The translations under genes were made by a program, and so were the position numbers. From Liolophura sinensis (lineage: Eukaryota > Mollusca > Polyplacophora > Chitonida > Chitonidae), in the NCBI RefSeq assembly GCF_032854445.1, contig NC_088302.1, positions 53,414,046 through 53,478,045 of the forward strand: a stretch of DNA of 64,000 nucleotides, read 5' to 3'. The notes under the pieces were generated by a model, which was not told the origin of the DNA, made no database searches, and saw only the letters and a program-made list of their open reading frames with translations. Positions 1-11,816 of this stretch are shown here, piece by piece; position 1 is the first letter of the stretch; the number at the start of each line of letters is the position of its first letter.

Positions 1-378
1 GGCAGGGAAACAAAAAAAAAACTGATCGCTCAAAACGTCTGGGTCTGGCTTTACCATCGACTAATGGATCAGTAACCAGCCCAAGCAATGAAGCTAATCC
101 AACAACAACGTCAGGTGCACACCGATATTTCATGGAAGATTGCAAGAGATCTGTTGCACCACGTGTGAAAATTATGGTGACCACAAATAACCCTCGTGGT
201 CAATTATTAAAACAGTTACATGCCAGAACTAAGTACGCAGTGCATTTAATCATATCAGCCAACAATTCAGTGGGGAGAAATTGTGTCCTCTGAGCTACAA
301 AAATGTTCGGTAACTTCTTCGGATCAACAGGACAATTGTCCTTCTGGCTTTACTTCTAATTTCTATCCCTGGCACTGA
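1..378 (+). repeat. Dispersed repeat, copy 1
   Basis: This segment is a diverged copy of 7987-8358 in the same orientation. Shared blocks include GAAGCTAATCCAACAACAAC, TGTGAAAATTA, GTGCATTTAATCA, and TTACTTCTAATTTCTATCCC near the end. The similarity starts at the first base of the window, so the element may extend to the left. No long open frame or tRNA-like head is visible. It is probably a non-autonomous transposable element, but its class is unknown. It lies in sequence I assign to a CCT3 intron. Confidence 0.7.
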
Positions 379-3300
379 AAATTCTAAATGAGAGATCAAA
401 GTCTGTATACTTAATTATTGTCTGTGTACAACAAGGAACAACTTGGCTGAATATCAGATTCAGAATATAGATGGGCTCAGGCACAACACATAGGCCACTG
501 CAGTATTACAGCCTTTAAGCCATAATCATTCAATATTGTATATCACACACTTCTATCCACACTACTAACAAACACTGAGCAAAAATACTGAAAAATGACT
601 AAAGTGTTTGTATTACAGATGCTGAATGATAAGGCTGGTCTAATTTGCATTATCTTGTTGAGACAAGAGTTTGAACAGAAGCATTGGGTATTAGGGCATT
701 TACATGTACAGCCTGGAGAGATTGATTTTAACATTACGAGCAGACATAAAGTAACTCCAATAGTGTTTGCGCTAGTCACGTATCTACCCTGTGTGAATAA
801 ATAGTATATAGGGAGAGTGAGTTTGGGAGAGGTAAGGGGCAGATGGCACATGTTCATGGAACATTCTCCTGAGAATGCTTTCCCACATCTGCTAACTCCT
901 TCATCACTGTCACATCGAGTCCACAGGATAAAGAACTGATCACAGCTGGAGTCAAAACTCAGAAAGAGCAATGTCTCCACATGGCCCAAGGGTGGCAAAA
1001 CCCTGTTATAAAGCCTTCTCAGTTTGAACAATGTACAACATAAACCAATGATGCCAGCAGAGTGATATTTTTTGTGGTAAAGTATTTTTCACTTATATGA
1101 TGGCAGCCAGTTTTAAGGGTCTTTAAGCTGAAACATCCCTGGCAACCGGTCTCCAGCAAACTTCATGTACATGTACCCAACCCCATATTAGAATGACCTC
1201 AACTGCTTCGTGCCACAAAGGCCTGGAGAACAACGGAACACAGCAAAAATGCTTAATAGGACCCTGCTATCTCTTTGACACTACATGTATTTCAGTGTAC
1301 TTTAATTCATCTCTTTTTCACAAAATTTCTAAGTTTACGCCAGAAAATGAAAAACGGGTTTACCACGCTTCTCGTTTTTTAAAATCAATGAATAATAAAT
1401 CTTATACGAAATACCCTTTACATGTCTTGTAAATTAATTTCTGTAAAACCATCAACAGGGTTCTCCACACTTTTTGAAAACAACTGTATAATGGGTTAGT
1501 CTCAGGCAGCTGCTGACCACAGCCAGACGAGCATTGGCAAAAGAGCCAGGGGTCTGGGGTCCTGTGTTCCCCAGCTGCCATTTTTGCAACATGCTCTAAA
1601 ATACTTTCTCTGTTGTTTTAAGCCGTCTGCTATTGTATAACACCAAATACCTATCACTGTCATTGTACAGTGAATTTTTGATGTTCAAGACAATAAGTAA
1701 CACTGGAAACCAGGCAACCACTCATTGCCATTTAGTTTGTACTCCAATAATGGTTCAGTCAGTTTAAAGAATGTTCAGAAAACATGGTCACTGGGAACAG
1801 GAGTAAATAACATCTGACCTTACACCCTACTTTACTTTATTCCATTTATGACTCACAGGATTCAAAGGAGTCTAATTTAGACACCATCAACAGGCTGCTA
1901 AATTCCAAAACTGAAAGAAAATCAATCCTGATGCAACTTTCGACCTTAACTCCAGAAAATTCATTTCATACCTTTCTGTTTAAGTTACATGTATGGTGTA
2001 TATATGTAGCGATTAGTTACTCAGGCTTCCCTGAGGGTTAATCCTCAGTTTTAGTGTTTTGTAAAATGATTCGAATTTAGTCAGTATTATCATGAAGTTG
2101 GTGGCATAAGGCATGTTTTGATATAAGACAGCCTTATCACTATTTTCATGGTACGGTATACAGCAAAACTTTAGTTTGAACTAAATCCCATTTTGGCAGA
2201 CCTTAAAGGTTACTAGGCCTCTCAGTCATTTCACATAATATCAAAAGTCACCATCTAAGCTGTATGAACTGTCTTCAGAGTCCATGTGACTGTTAGATTG
2301 ATTGATTGATTGGTTGGTTGTTGGCTCCTGCTTCTTTCAAAAGCATCTGCCAAAGTAATTTGGTGAGAAGTTTGCTTTGTATCGTAAACACTTACAACAA
2401 TGACGGAATTCAACACATAGCGTAGCCAGCATGTGTTGTGTTCCCTGATTGGTTCGTCAACCATCAGCATAGCCAATCAGCACAAAGTAGGTCTAGCAGG
2501 AATTACTTCTGGAATTCCAACTAATAAAGACCAGCATTTGTCAAACTATGAGTTGTCAATAATACATTGCTTGTAGGTGTATTATTTGATCGGTTGAAAC
2601 TTTGTCCATTACACCTGGCGGTACGTAAACCGCTGGCATTTATGGAGAGGCCTGCATCAAACAAATGAATACCGATTTAAATAGATGAACCTCAGCCAAT
2701 GGCGAAACATTGTTTTATAAACTTTACTTTCTTAACCTTCAATTACCAGGATATCAGTGACATAGAACTGAACAATTACGAATCATTCTTAACTCTCTGA
2801 TTGGGGACATTCATAACAGCATTGTATTTATAGTGTTGTTTTAATGGCGCATTATGGTGGTGCACATCAAACACAAGGGGTATCTAGTTAACCACAAATA
2901 ATAATTTCACTTGTTGTCAATACAGCTAGTCTATTTATATGGTGACAGATCACAGTAAGTTAAAGAATAACAACCAAACTGCCATAGACAAAATTGCTTT
3001 TAAAGCTGTTATAAGGGACAATATATCTGAGACAACTCTTTAATTAAGATGATGACATACTTAAGGCAGACCTGGGGGTAGGGGAGGTGGGGTGGGAGAC
3101 AAGAGGCTGGACAGTCACGTAAGTGTGCTCCCTGGGGGTAAGCACAGGAGCCGAGATTTGGATCAATGATTACCCCTACAGACCAGCTTCCACTTGGAAG
3201 AAGCCTGATCGCCCAGACAACCAGGAAAATGCTACAAAATCAATGCCTGTCACCCTCCAGAGAGAAACATCGAGATTTTATAGCCACTCTGATGGAGCGG

Positions 3301-3868
3301 GTGTATTTACTGATCGGCCACTTGTGTAACCCATTCAAAGCAGAACACAAATATTCCCCATGTCCAACTGCCCCTAACCACGGCACATCTCCCATACTGA
3401 TTTGGCTGTTTTTCAGAATACAAGCATGCCTTGGCTGATCGGTCAGTTGACTTTGTGTTTTCACTAGAGATGCTCTTTTAAATCTGGCAGAGTTGACACA
3501 ACGTTGTGTGTGCCAATGTTTAGACCTCTAGCATTATAAAGCTCAGACCATGCTATGCTGTTGGAAGAACACAGGTAAGGCTTCCAGGCTTTCCTCACAA
3601 CTTAGCACCATTTAAACTAGGTTGTCTGTTCCTTATGAAGTGAGACACACCCACACAAAATATACCACTCTCAGCTCTATCTTAAGTGAAAAATTTTCTA
3701 TTATCACGATAAACTATTTTTTCAAGTAGAAAAATTGTATTCTCTATAAAACATTTTTTTTCTAATTCTGCAAATGTCAGCTCAGCAGTGAAATACTTAT
3801 TGCACATATCTAGATGTCTTGGTTTTCAGATTGCTCTGTGATAAATACATGTCTACATACAAAGTGGC
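379..3868. other. CCT3 intron sequence, no gene seen
   Basis: This stretch lies downstream of CCT3 exon 3 on the minus strand. I looked for the next expected CCT3 exon (beginning Met-Leu-x-Asp-Pro-Met-Gly-Gly) and did not find it. Short open frames here have no splice context or recognisable motifs. A scrap resembling the 3' part of the common SINE (CACTTATATGATGGCAGCCAG) sits near 1090-1111. A TTGA-type run is at about 2296-2320. Confidence 0.5.
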
Positions 3869-4953
3869 TTCAACAATGATACCTGAACCTAGATTTGGGA
3901 GCCAGCAGATTCACAATGATACCTCAACCTAGATTTAGGAGCTAGCAGGTTCACAATGATACCTGACCTTAGATTTGGGAACCAGCAGATTCACAATGAT
4001 ACCTCAACCTAGATTTAGGAGCTAGCAGGTTCACAATGATACCTGACCTTAGATTTGGGAACCAGCAGATTCACAATGATACCTCAACCTAGATTTGGGA
4101 GACAGCAGATTAACAATGATACATAACCGTAGATTTGGGAGCCAGCAGATTCACAATGATACCTCAACCTAGATCTGGGAACCAACAGATTCAAAATAAT
4201 ACCTGAACCTAGATTTGGGAGCCAGCAGTTTCACAATGATACCTGAACCTAGATTGGGGAACCAGCAGATTCACAATGATACCTGAACTTAGATTGGGGA
4301 ACCAGCAGATTCACAATGATACCTCAACCTAGATTTGGGAGCCAGCAGATTCACAATGATACCTGAACCTAGATTGGGGAACCAGCAGATTCACAATGAT
4401 ACCTGAACCTAGATTGGGGAACCAGCAGATTCACAATGATACCTCAACCTAGATTTGGGAGCCAGCAGATTCACAATGATACCTCAACCTAGATTTGGGA
4501 GCCAGCAGATTCACAATGATACATAACCGTAGATTTGGGAGCCAGCAGATTCACAATGATACCTCAACCTAGATTTGGGAGCCAGCAGATTCACAATGAT
4601 ACCTCAATCTAGGTATGGGAACCAGCAGATTCACAATGATACCTGAAACTAGATTTGGGAACCAGCAGATTCACAATGATACCTGAACCTAGATTGGGGA
4701 GTCAGCAGATTCACAATGATACCTGAACCTAGATTGGGGAACCAGCAGATTTACAATGATACCTGAACCTAGATTTGGGAGCCAGCAGATTCACAATGAT
4801 ACCTGAACATAGATTTGGGAGCCAGCAGATTCACAATGATACCTGAACCTAGATTGCGGAACCAGCAGATTCACAATGATACCTGAACCTAGATTGGCGA
4901 ACCAGCAGATTCACAATGACACCTGAACCTAGATTGGGGAACCAGCAGATTCA
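3869..4953. repeat. 40-bp minisatellite, about 27 copies
   Basis: Tandem array with an exact 40-bp period. Units contain CAGCAGATTCACAATGATAC followed by CTSAACCTAGATT and GGGA. Variants such as GCTAGCAGGT, ACATAACCGT and AGATTGGGGA recur at intervals, suggesting blocks of units were duplicated together. The array lies in the CCT3 intron and has no coding meaning. Confidence 0.95.
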
Positions 4954-6344
4954 AAGCTTTACCATATAAAATGGGGGCCAAGATTTGTCCTGCACCCCAT
5001 GATTATTGAAGAAAGGAGTTCTTTACTATACAAATGTATGTACTATATAAACCCACTTGAAACTGAAGACAAGTAAGTCTAAACAAACATTTGATTGGAA
5101 GAAGCTCACCAGATTTGCTTTATGTTATAAACTAATAATCATGCCCTCTCCTCCCCCCCGCCCAACCAAAAAAAATAGGAAGAAGAAAAGAAAAGCAAGA
5201 TACAGAGATACAAGCAAAAAAACAGTCACATAAAGGATTTGTTTGAATTTTACATCAACGATCACAAGGAAAATTATGTGGTATATGTCATACAGCAAAA
5301 GATGCCACTCTATTTTCATATAATTTAATACATCTGAGCCACAGAGAAACAGCTCTTAAGAGTTAAGTAGATAATATTTATACATACGAACCAACAATAC
5401 ACACTTGCAGGTGAGCAGCCCCACTGCCAATTGCGGACTGTGTGCAAACATACATATTATACTGAGATGTCGTGGGCTGTATACAAACATACATATTATA
5501 TAGAGATGACCTTTCAACCAATATCAAGTGCGTCACTTAACACACCAGCTGGTACGTTTACCTCCCCGAATAATATCATTTCATGCTTCTTATTTCTACA
5601 AATAAAATAATTTGAGTTTGTTTACTCAATAGATTTCCTTTCAAGATTAATATAAAGGTGAACTATCAGAATTTCCTTCAGTGATAAATGTTTTATTTCA
5701 CGGTTTATAGATATCGCTTTTGTTATAACATTTTATATATTTTACTTCCAAACGCCATGACAGATCTGCTTCATGACGTTCCAATCTGAGCTCAGCAGCA
5801 GAATATCATCATATATGTATAGTAAAATTTCACATTCTTACGTCACACAACAATAAGACCCGTCATGCATATTCAGCTGTGGTGTATCTAGGTCAACTGC
5901 TATGGTCTTAGCTTGCCGTTGATTGGTCTAAATGCAAAACCTCTGCGGAGGAAGTAAAACAGAATGGCAGCTTTAAACAAGCAGTTTTTGCCACATTTTC
6001 TTCATTTTTTGAGGTAGAATAGACTTTAACACCTTCATCTTGGTGTTTGTTGTGTAACCTGATACTGCTGCAGCTTGTTTTGTACAGAGTCAAATCCCTT
6101 GGATGCTGCACGTTCTTGGGATTTAACTCGGTACTAAACAAGGTTCAGCAGCCATGTAATACTGGAACAGAGCTTATGAACAACTTACACACTGGTTAAA
6201 TATAGCTTATAAAAGTGGTGGTTTTGCTGTTTTTTCATGTATGTATGCTTGGCTTTTGTTTTGATACATGTGAATGTTAAATTGGTAACCTGGACATTTA
6301 ACTCAACAATAAAATTCATGAAACTGTTGAAAAGTGTGACTCAC
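4954..6344. other. CCT3 intron, no gene seen
   Basis: AT-rich sequence immediately downstream of the CCT3 exon 3 donor on the minus strand. A short local duplication (ACATACATATTATA) occurs at about 5448 and 5488. No exon, RNA gene or intact mobile element was recognised. Confidence 0.5.
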
Positions 6345-6395
6345 CTTCAGCATAGCCCGTGGTCCCAGACATGTTCTGATGATATCCGCTATGGC
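6345..6395 (-). CDS. CCT3: CCT3 (TCP-1 gamma), coding exon 3
   Basis: A 51-nt exon that reads 17 codons in phase 0: AIADIIRTCLGPRAMLK. The CCT gamma subunit has the near-identical block TIADIIRTCLGPKSMMK right after its N-terminal strand, in the equatorial ATP-binding domain. On the minus strand the exon is preceded by a long pyrimidine tract ending TTTTCAG and followed by GTGAGT. CCT3 is one of eight paralogous subunits of the cytosolic TRiC/CCT ring, which folds actin, tubulin and other proteins with ATP. The next expected block (M-L-x-D-P-M-G-G) and the catalytic GDGTT motif are not in the window, so the gene continues past the left edge. Intron 2 is about 4.0 kb (6396-10390). Confidence 0.93.
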
Positions 6396-6548
6396 CTGAA
6401 AAAAATCAAACAATACACACAGAGGATGCTTAATTTGCTTAACTTAACAATGCCTTTCGCTCATTTCCATTCTACAACTGCAGCCAGGATGATGAGAGTA
6501 TTTATGTATGAATGTCTCTGTGCTGTGTGCCAAGTGATGCAGCAACAA

Positions 6549-6655
6549 GTTATCCTTTTAAAGCCTCTGGTATGACCCAATCCACCTATGATCCCAGATT
6601 TCCTGACTCGGGAAACCCCCTGAACCTCTCACCACTAGGCCACCAAAAAGTGGTG
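6549..6655 (-). mobile_element. tRNA-derived SINE fragment
   Basis: On the minus strand this reads as a tRNA-like head, GGTGGCCTAGTGGTGAGAGG, which fits a polymerase III A box. Downstream GGGATCATAGG could be a degenerate B box, then GGGTCATACCAGAGGCTTTA. It differs from the main SINE family of the window. It sits in intron 2 of CCT3, antisense to nothing recognisable. Confidence 0.45.
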
Positions 6656-7396
6656 GGTTGATGGCTGGAAGAAGCAGAAAATCCCCATACCTAGCATCTG
6701 ACCAAGCAAATGCCAATCTAGGGACAGGGTATACTGGACTCTTAAGAAAACATTCTGATACTAATTTTCACGCACATCTTCTGTACAAACGACCAGCCCA
6801 TGCACATTCCCCCTACGGACACATTCCCTTACACGTCTTCCTTTAATATTACAAAACACAGGAATGTGCTCAGTGTACATGTACTTATTTTACAAAGGTA
6901 GGGTGCTAGATATGGAGTTTGTAGCGACGTACAAGCTTGTGTCAAAATGTGGTCACCTTTGTAGGTTGCTAACTAAATCTACTACACGACAGCATGTTGA
7001 ATGACAGCACTATCAAACGACAGAAAATCAGGCTTTACAAAAACCCAAAGAGTCAAGTCGGCATTTCAGAACGCTAGCGATTCCATGCAGCGTCATTGAG
7101 CCAATAGGCACAAGATGCAAGATATATAATTCAGTCTAGCAACTATTGTAAAACTTTCGACTTTTAGACTGTAGTTTGTGAGCACCCGCACATCGTCCAG
7201 TATAAACCGACGTGAACGCGTAAGATTTGCCAAGGATTCAGAATGTTCAAATTTTCACAACTGGAAACTCAAAACTTTTATTCATGGCCAGACTGAGTTC
7301 ATTTACATTTTAAACAAAAACAATAACCTGGTATTGAGTTTAATTCCGCTTAAGCAACCAGTAATTTTGTGAACATAAAAGTATATATGATATACC

Positions 7397-7427
<31 letters not shown>

Positions 7428-7434
7428 TTATATG
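7397..7434. repeat. AT dinucleotide microsatellite
   Basis: A run of TA dinucleotides with two short interruptions (GTA, TTTA), within CCT3 intron 2. Confidence 0.9.
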
Positions 7435-7986
7435 AGAGAAAGTATAATTTAATTTGAGATTCATTTCTGATCATATTTTTATTCTTTGTACATTTTTACA
7501 GTTGTTTGCTAAAATATTAAGGCAAAGAAAAGAACTAACAAACATAAGCAAAACACAGAGAAAAGGCTTATCCTGCTCAGAGGTATATCATGAAACAGTT
7601 ATAAACCATGCATGTCAGGGTTCAAAAGTACCACTAACTTTCTGGACATGTCTGGGGAAAAAATTGGTTTTGTCCATCAAAATTTATGTGCAGCACGGAT
7701 AAGTGTCTGGTTGAATATATGACGATGAAAATTTGTACATACATGAAATTTTGCTACTTTTGATCAGTTTCCCCAGCTGGCATTTGTATGGATTCATAGC
7801 AGCGCCTATTCTAAAGAAACCATCAAATTACTTCATATCCTCACTTCATCGGAAACTGCATTTCTCTAAAATGTACCAGACTTCCTGTACGAGACTTTCT
7901 TGTTAGGAAAATAGATTACCCTGTTCCATATCGTGACATGAAGTTCACGGGCACAGAAGTGCGACTCTAGGAATATGGTAGTCATT

Positions 7987-8358
7987 GGCAGCGAAACGAA
8001 AAATATTGATCACTCAAAACGACCAGTCTAATTAAATTCGGGTTTACCAAACATTCGACTAATGGACAGACCCAAGTGATGAAGCTAATCCAACAACAAC
8101 ATCAGCTATGCGATGATATTTCAAGGAAGACCGAAAGCGATCTATTACATCTCATGTGAAAATTACAGTGACCGCAAATAACTCCTCAGTCAGTAATTGA
8201 AACAGGTCCATACATGTCAACCCTGAGTACACCGTGCATTTAATCACATATCGGCCAACAGTTCAGCGCGGAGAAATTTTGTCCCATGAGCTGCAAAAAT
8301 GTCCAAAAACTTTTAGGGCTCCACAGGACAACTGTCTTTACTTCTAATTTCTATCCCT
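7987..8358 (+). repeat. Dispersed repeat, copy 2
   Basis: Diverged second copy of the repeat at 1-378, same orientation, starting GGCAGCGAAAC (copy 1: GGCAGGGAAAC) and ending with TTACTTCTAATTTCTATCCC. Many substitutions and small indels separate the copies. It lies inside CCT3 intron 2, while copy 1 lies beyond exon 3. No protein or tRNA-like region is visible, so the class of element remains open. Confidence 0.7.
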
Positions 8359-10390
8359 GCATGTTCAGTTGTTGGTTGTTAGAAGTATTAGAAACAAATA
8401 TTACATAAAAAATAAACATATAGGCCTACGAAACACAAAAGACAAGCTTATTCTGATCAGAGGTGTATATACTGTATGTATTATTCGATGGATGTTTCTT
8501 TCGCATATTTACTTCACAGATAGGTTTGCAGGAATTAATTTTCACACGATTAATCAAGGAAATAATGAAAATATATCTTAAAACTGTTTAATTTTCTGAG
8601 TTATAGTATGGCCGAAAATCACTCAAGCATGTCAAACAGAAATTAACAAGAGCGGCTATAATCCTCTCTTCTTTTGTGTGGTCTCGCTAATCCTCGAAAT
8701 CTAGGTAAGAGATTAAAACAACGTGGGATGGATTATCGCTATGTAAGAAGATGATATTCGCACCTAGTGTGAGCAGTATTTAAAGTGCGTAAGAGGTGTT
8801 ACTTATTTTTGCACCAGCCTCTGAATGGCAAGTGAGTAATTTTAATCAAGTGGCTTGGTGACCCGTTACCTATTGAGCAGTTCAACGAAAAACATATAAA
8901 TTCACCATTATCAAAGACAGACATTCACACAGTCAAGCAACATGATTAGTTTTGGATTATTTTCAGTTTTAATTGTCCTCTGCAGCCGGCCAGAAACTGC
9001 TGACATTGCGTAGTTATCAACCGGCCATTGCGTTGTTGTATGCAGTTTATAATCTGAAGCTCACTCACTGGTCCACAGGAGACGCACAGCCAATGGGATA
9101 TCTTGTATAAAAGTGACATTCATAGGAAGCCAGCATGTTGTATCTATTTTTCTTTCACTTTCCTGGTATACCGAAAGTTGATCAAACAAAATACGAATGG
9201 ACCCCCATTTTGTTTTACATCCACTAAACCTTATCACAATAATCTGAATATATTTAAAGCCTAATTTTAATTTAATTACAATCAACATGTATGTCACAGG
9301 TGCAGTTGTTGGTCATTGATGCAATTCAGTTTTTATCCTAAAATTTGAGTATATATACCAGAATAACACAGAACTGAGTTTTTTTTTATCCCCAATTTTC
9401 AGTTTCTAACCAAATTTTACCACCGAATACCGGGGTCTAAAATCGACACGTATGAATCCCTGCTTACCCACTCAGGTTATAGGTTACACATGCACAATTC
9501 AGACAACTGGATCGAAATTCAGTGATTTGTCTCCAAATTCAGTGATGGGGCACTGATTGTGTAATACTGCCGTACAGACAGCTTACATTGTTGATACATT
9601 ATAAATATCTGAAGGGCTGTGATTACGTGTACTATCACAGCCCTGTCTTGTTCCATAAGCTTAGTCATGTGGTAAATGTAAAAATAAATGTGAAAATGTA
9701 TCTCCTTATTTCCTTGACTGCCCTGTCTATGCAACTCATAGAAAGCACATGCTAAAAAGTATCTTTAGAATTATATCTCCTGGAGTTCACCCTTCTGTAT
9801 TTTTCACTAGTTGTTCTTAAAACATTTGTACTATACTCTTACTTGGTTCATCTGAATTAAGCGTGAATAATAATCAATTGATCTTAAAATCTGTACACAA
9901 TTTCAAAATCATGTCCAACAGATTCACCATCCAAGCCCAGCAGTCATATGATTTAATTTTGATCTTTCCTTGTTCTCACCACTTTATTCTGTACATGCAC
10001 ATGTCATTTGTTCTCTTTGTTGTCTATGCTATTTTATGTATATACGTTGATTTTATGTTGAGGAGTATATGTGATAGTGTATGTAATCACAGCCCTACAG
10101 AGCTACCAATAGCCCTGTAAGAAACAAAACCAATCTACTGTACTACTAATTTGATGCAACTACAACAAGGGTCCGCGGCATGGAATAAAGTGCGCACCGA
10201 TAAGACTGACAATTTCTTTGAACGATTTGGTTGCGCTTAGATTTATGTAAGTTCATCATTCTTTATTCGTGACTCATCTCTAATCAAAAGTTTGTTCTGT
10301 ACCTGAGTAAGTCATGACTAAAACCGGCGGAAACGTCTAGAAGTAACAACATGGCGACCGCCGTGGCGACCATGTGCACGACATGCTTAC
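8359..10390. other. CCT3 intron 2, no gene seen
   Basis: AT-rich intron sequence. A weak local similarity exists between about 7540-7595 and 8413-8470 (both contain ACAC, then AAGCTTATTCTG or AAGGCTTATCCTG, then CTCAGAGGT or ATCAGAGGT). The last 60 bases before exon 2 are GC-richer, with ATGGCGACCGCCGTGGCGAC near 10350, which resembles a YY1-type promoter or first-intron element. No other gene was recognised. Confidence 0.45.
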
Positions 10391-10452
10391 CTTCCCCGCT
10401 GTGATATTTCCAAACTGAACCTTCTCTCCCGATTCACGTTTGGTGTTCCCAC
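10391..10452 (-). CDS. CCT3: CCT3 (TCP-1 gamma), coding exon 2
   Basis: A 62-nt exon. Its first two bases complete a Ser codon split from exon 1; the remaining 60 encode GNTKRESGEKVQFGNITAGK and end in phase 0. The known CCT gamma N-terminus reads NTKRESGRKVQSGNINAAK at this place. On the minus strand the acceptor is TTGTCTTTCAG and the donor is GTAAGC. Joining to exon 3 continues as AIADIIRTCLGP, the canonical order. One oddity is the Gly just before NTKRES, where most CCT3 proteins have Gln. Confidence 0.95.
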
Positions 10453-10528
10453 CTGAAAGACAACAAATCAAAAGTTACGACTGAATGACAACAGTAATCG
10501 TGGCTAAGCTTAATGAAACTGTACTCAC

Positions 10529-10559
10529 TCAACACAATTATCGGCGACGGCCCGTACAT
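10529..10559 (-). CDS. CCT3: CCT3 (TCP-1 gamma), coding exon 1 with start codon
   Basis: Reading on the minus strand from ATG at 10559, 31 nt encode MYGPSPIIVL plus the first base (A) of a split Ser codon, followed by donor GTGAGT. Human CCT3 begins MMGHRPVLVLSQNTKRES, so length and the hydrophobic I-I-V-L-S strand agree. A 76-bp intron (10453-10528) separates it from exon 2. The start is chosen because it is the only Met that gives the family N-terminus, and A is present at -3 (ATC ATG). The 5' UTR must lie just above 10559. Confidence 0.93.
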
Positions 10560-11206
10560 GATTGAAGTTCTGCTATTTTCTGTAATACGACCCCTGGTGC
10601 ACGTTTTCAGAGAACAGGGTTTAATGGGAAATAACTCTGTTGACAACTATCATTCAGGTGCTGTTTACTTCAGTTGAGTCGAGACCTCATTCAACGATCG
10701 ATGTGTGGGTTTAAATGTGCATGAGTAGTCCAAACTCGTAACCAAAGTGCCACAATAAACATATATCTAACTGCAATATTTTGTTATACGTCTTTCGTGC
10801 TGATGTACACAGTGAAATTTCAATTTTACCGACAGATTTTACTTTATTGCTGACCGATTTTCTCTGCCGATTTGCAAAGCGGAAAATCTGGTCTTCGCTT
10901 TTTTTAAATTTTTTTCAGTTTTTACAAAATTAAAGAAAATTAACTGGGTAGGCCTACCTGTCCTTAGCTATCGGTTTATGACCACATTTCCAACCACATT
11001 TCCAAGGAGAAGAAAAGATAGTGGCTTCTTAAAATTTAAAAAAATTTTTATTGTTTTTTTTTTTAGTTTGTTTAAAATAGGTCTACCATCTCTTTCGCGT
11101 AATGTTGAAATTCCTGCGAAATAATTATAATCAAAAATATCTACCCATACTGAACTCGTCACAACATGCTCGCACCGACAAGTAGATCATGTGACTGCAT
11201 CAAAAC
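10560..11206. promoter_or_regulatory. Candidate divergent promoter between CCT3 and a plus-strand exon
   Basis: This 647-bp gap separates the CCT3 start codon (minus strand) from a candidate start codon on the plus strand at 11207. It must hold the CCT3 promoter and 5' UTR, since exon 1 lies at its left edge. An E-box-like TCATGTGAC lies at about 11188-11196, close to the plus-strand ATG. No TATA box is placed convincingly. The bidirectional role depends on whether the 11207 exon is real. Confidence 0.4.
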
Positions 11207-11274
11207 ATGGACGCGGGAGACTGTTTGGACTTATCGTGGATTAACAGAACTCAACAACAACGGTCCCCAGTTCG
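11207..11274 (+). CDS. Candidate first coding exon, unknown gene
   Basis: ATG in good context (AAAC ATG G) opens MDAGDCLDLSWINRTQQQRS followed by PV, and the frame then meets a possible donor GTAATG at 11275; without splicing it stops at once (CGG TAA). The exon would end in phase 2, so it cannot join in frame to the phase-1 acceptor exon at 44939. It is therefore either the start of another plus-strand gene whose next exon I did not find, part of a 5' leader, or chance. Its place head-to-head with CCT3 favours a transcribed start region. The product is not recognised. Confidence 0.35.
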
Positions 11275-11699
11275 GTAATGTGTTTGTTTGGGGCAGAATT
11301 ATATGGCTTTGTATCTCTTCAGGTTAAAAATGCTGTCATTTATTTCACGGTTCTGGATTTCAGATGACCCCATTTCTGTTAATTGTTTTACATGGTTTCG
11401 CATTTTTCCGCCCTGCTAACTTTCTTGAGGTGTCACATGGACAACTTGCCACTCTAGCGCCACAAATGAAGCTGACACATGCAGAGGCTGTTGTATAATG
11501 AGAATGACGTCAGTTCATTGAAGGTTTCCCTGAATTCACACGATTAGGCCTAGCGTCAGAGTCTCGACGTTAACAGTTTTAGTTTCGTATTCAACAAAGA
11601 TCGTTATTATCGAGCAAGTAAAACGTGCAAATAAAAGTCAAGAACCTAAAGACCCACTTTCCGCACCTACAGCGCCCCCACCATATGCCCCTGTTCATT

Positions 11700-11816
11700 T
11701 TAGACTAACTTTATTATATCTGTGAAGGCTTCTACAACACACACTCCTCGGTCACTCTCGCCATCTTCCCACTGCTCCACGGTGAAGCAGGACATGCGCC
11801 TAATTGCTACTATCAT
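11700..11816 (-). CDS. Small open frame with protein-like composition, unknown
   Basis: Minus-strand frame of 38 codons with stop, beginning MIVAIRRM and continuing SCFTVEQWEDGESDRG, then CVVEAFTDIIKLV. The mix of residues and the higher GC content stand out from the surrounding AT-rich DNA. It could be a terminal exon of a minus-strand gene (AG dinucleotides precede the second Met), a remnant of a mobile element, or chance. No polyadenylation signal was seen shortly downstream. I do not recognise a family. Confidence 0.25.
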   Translation of the reverse strand: MIVAIRRMSCFTVEQWEDGESDRGVCVVEAFTDIIKLV

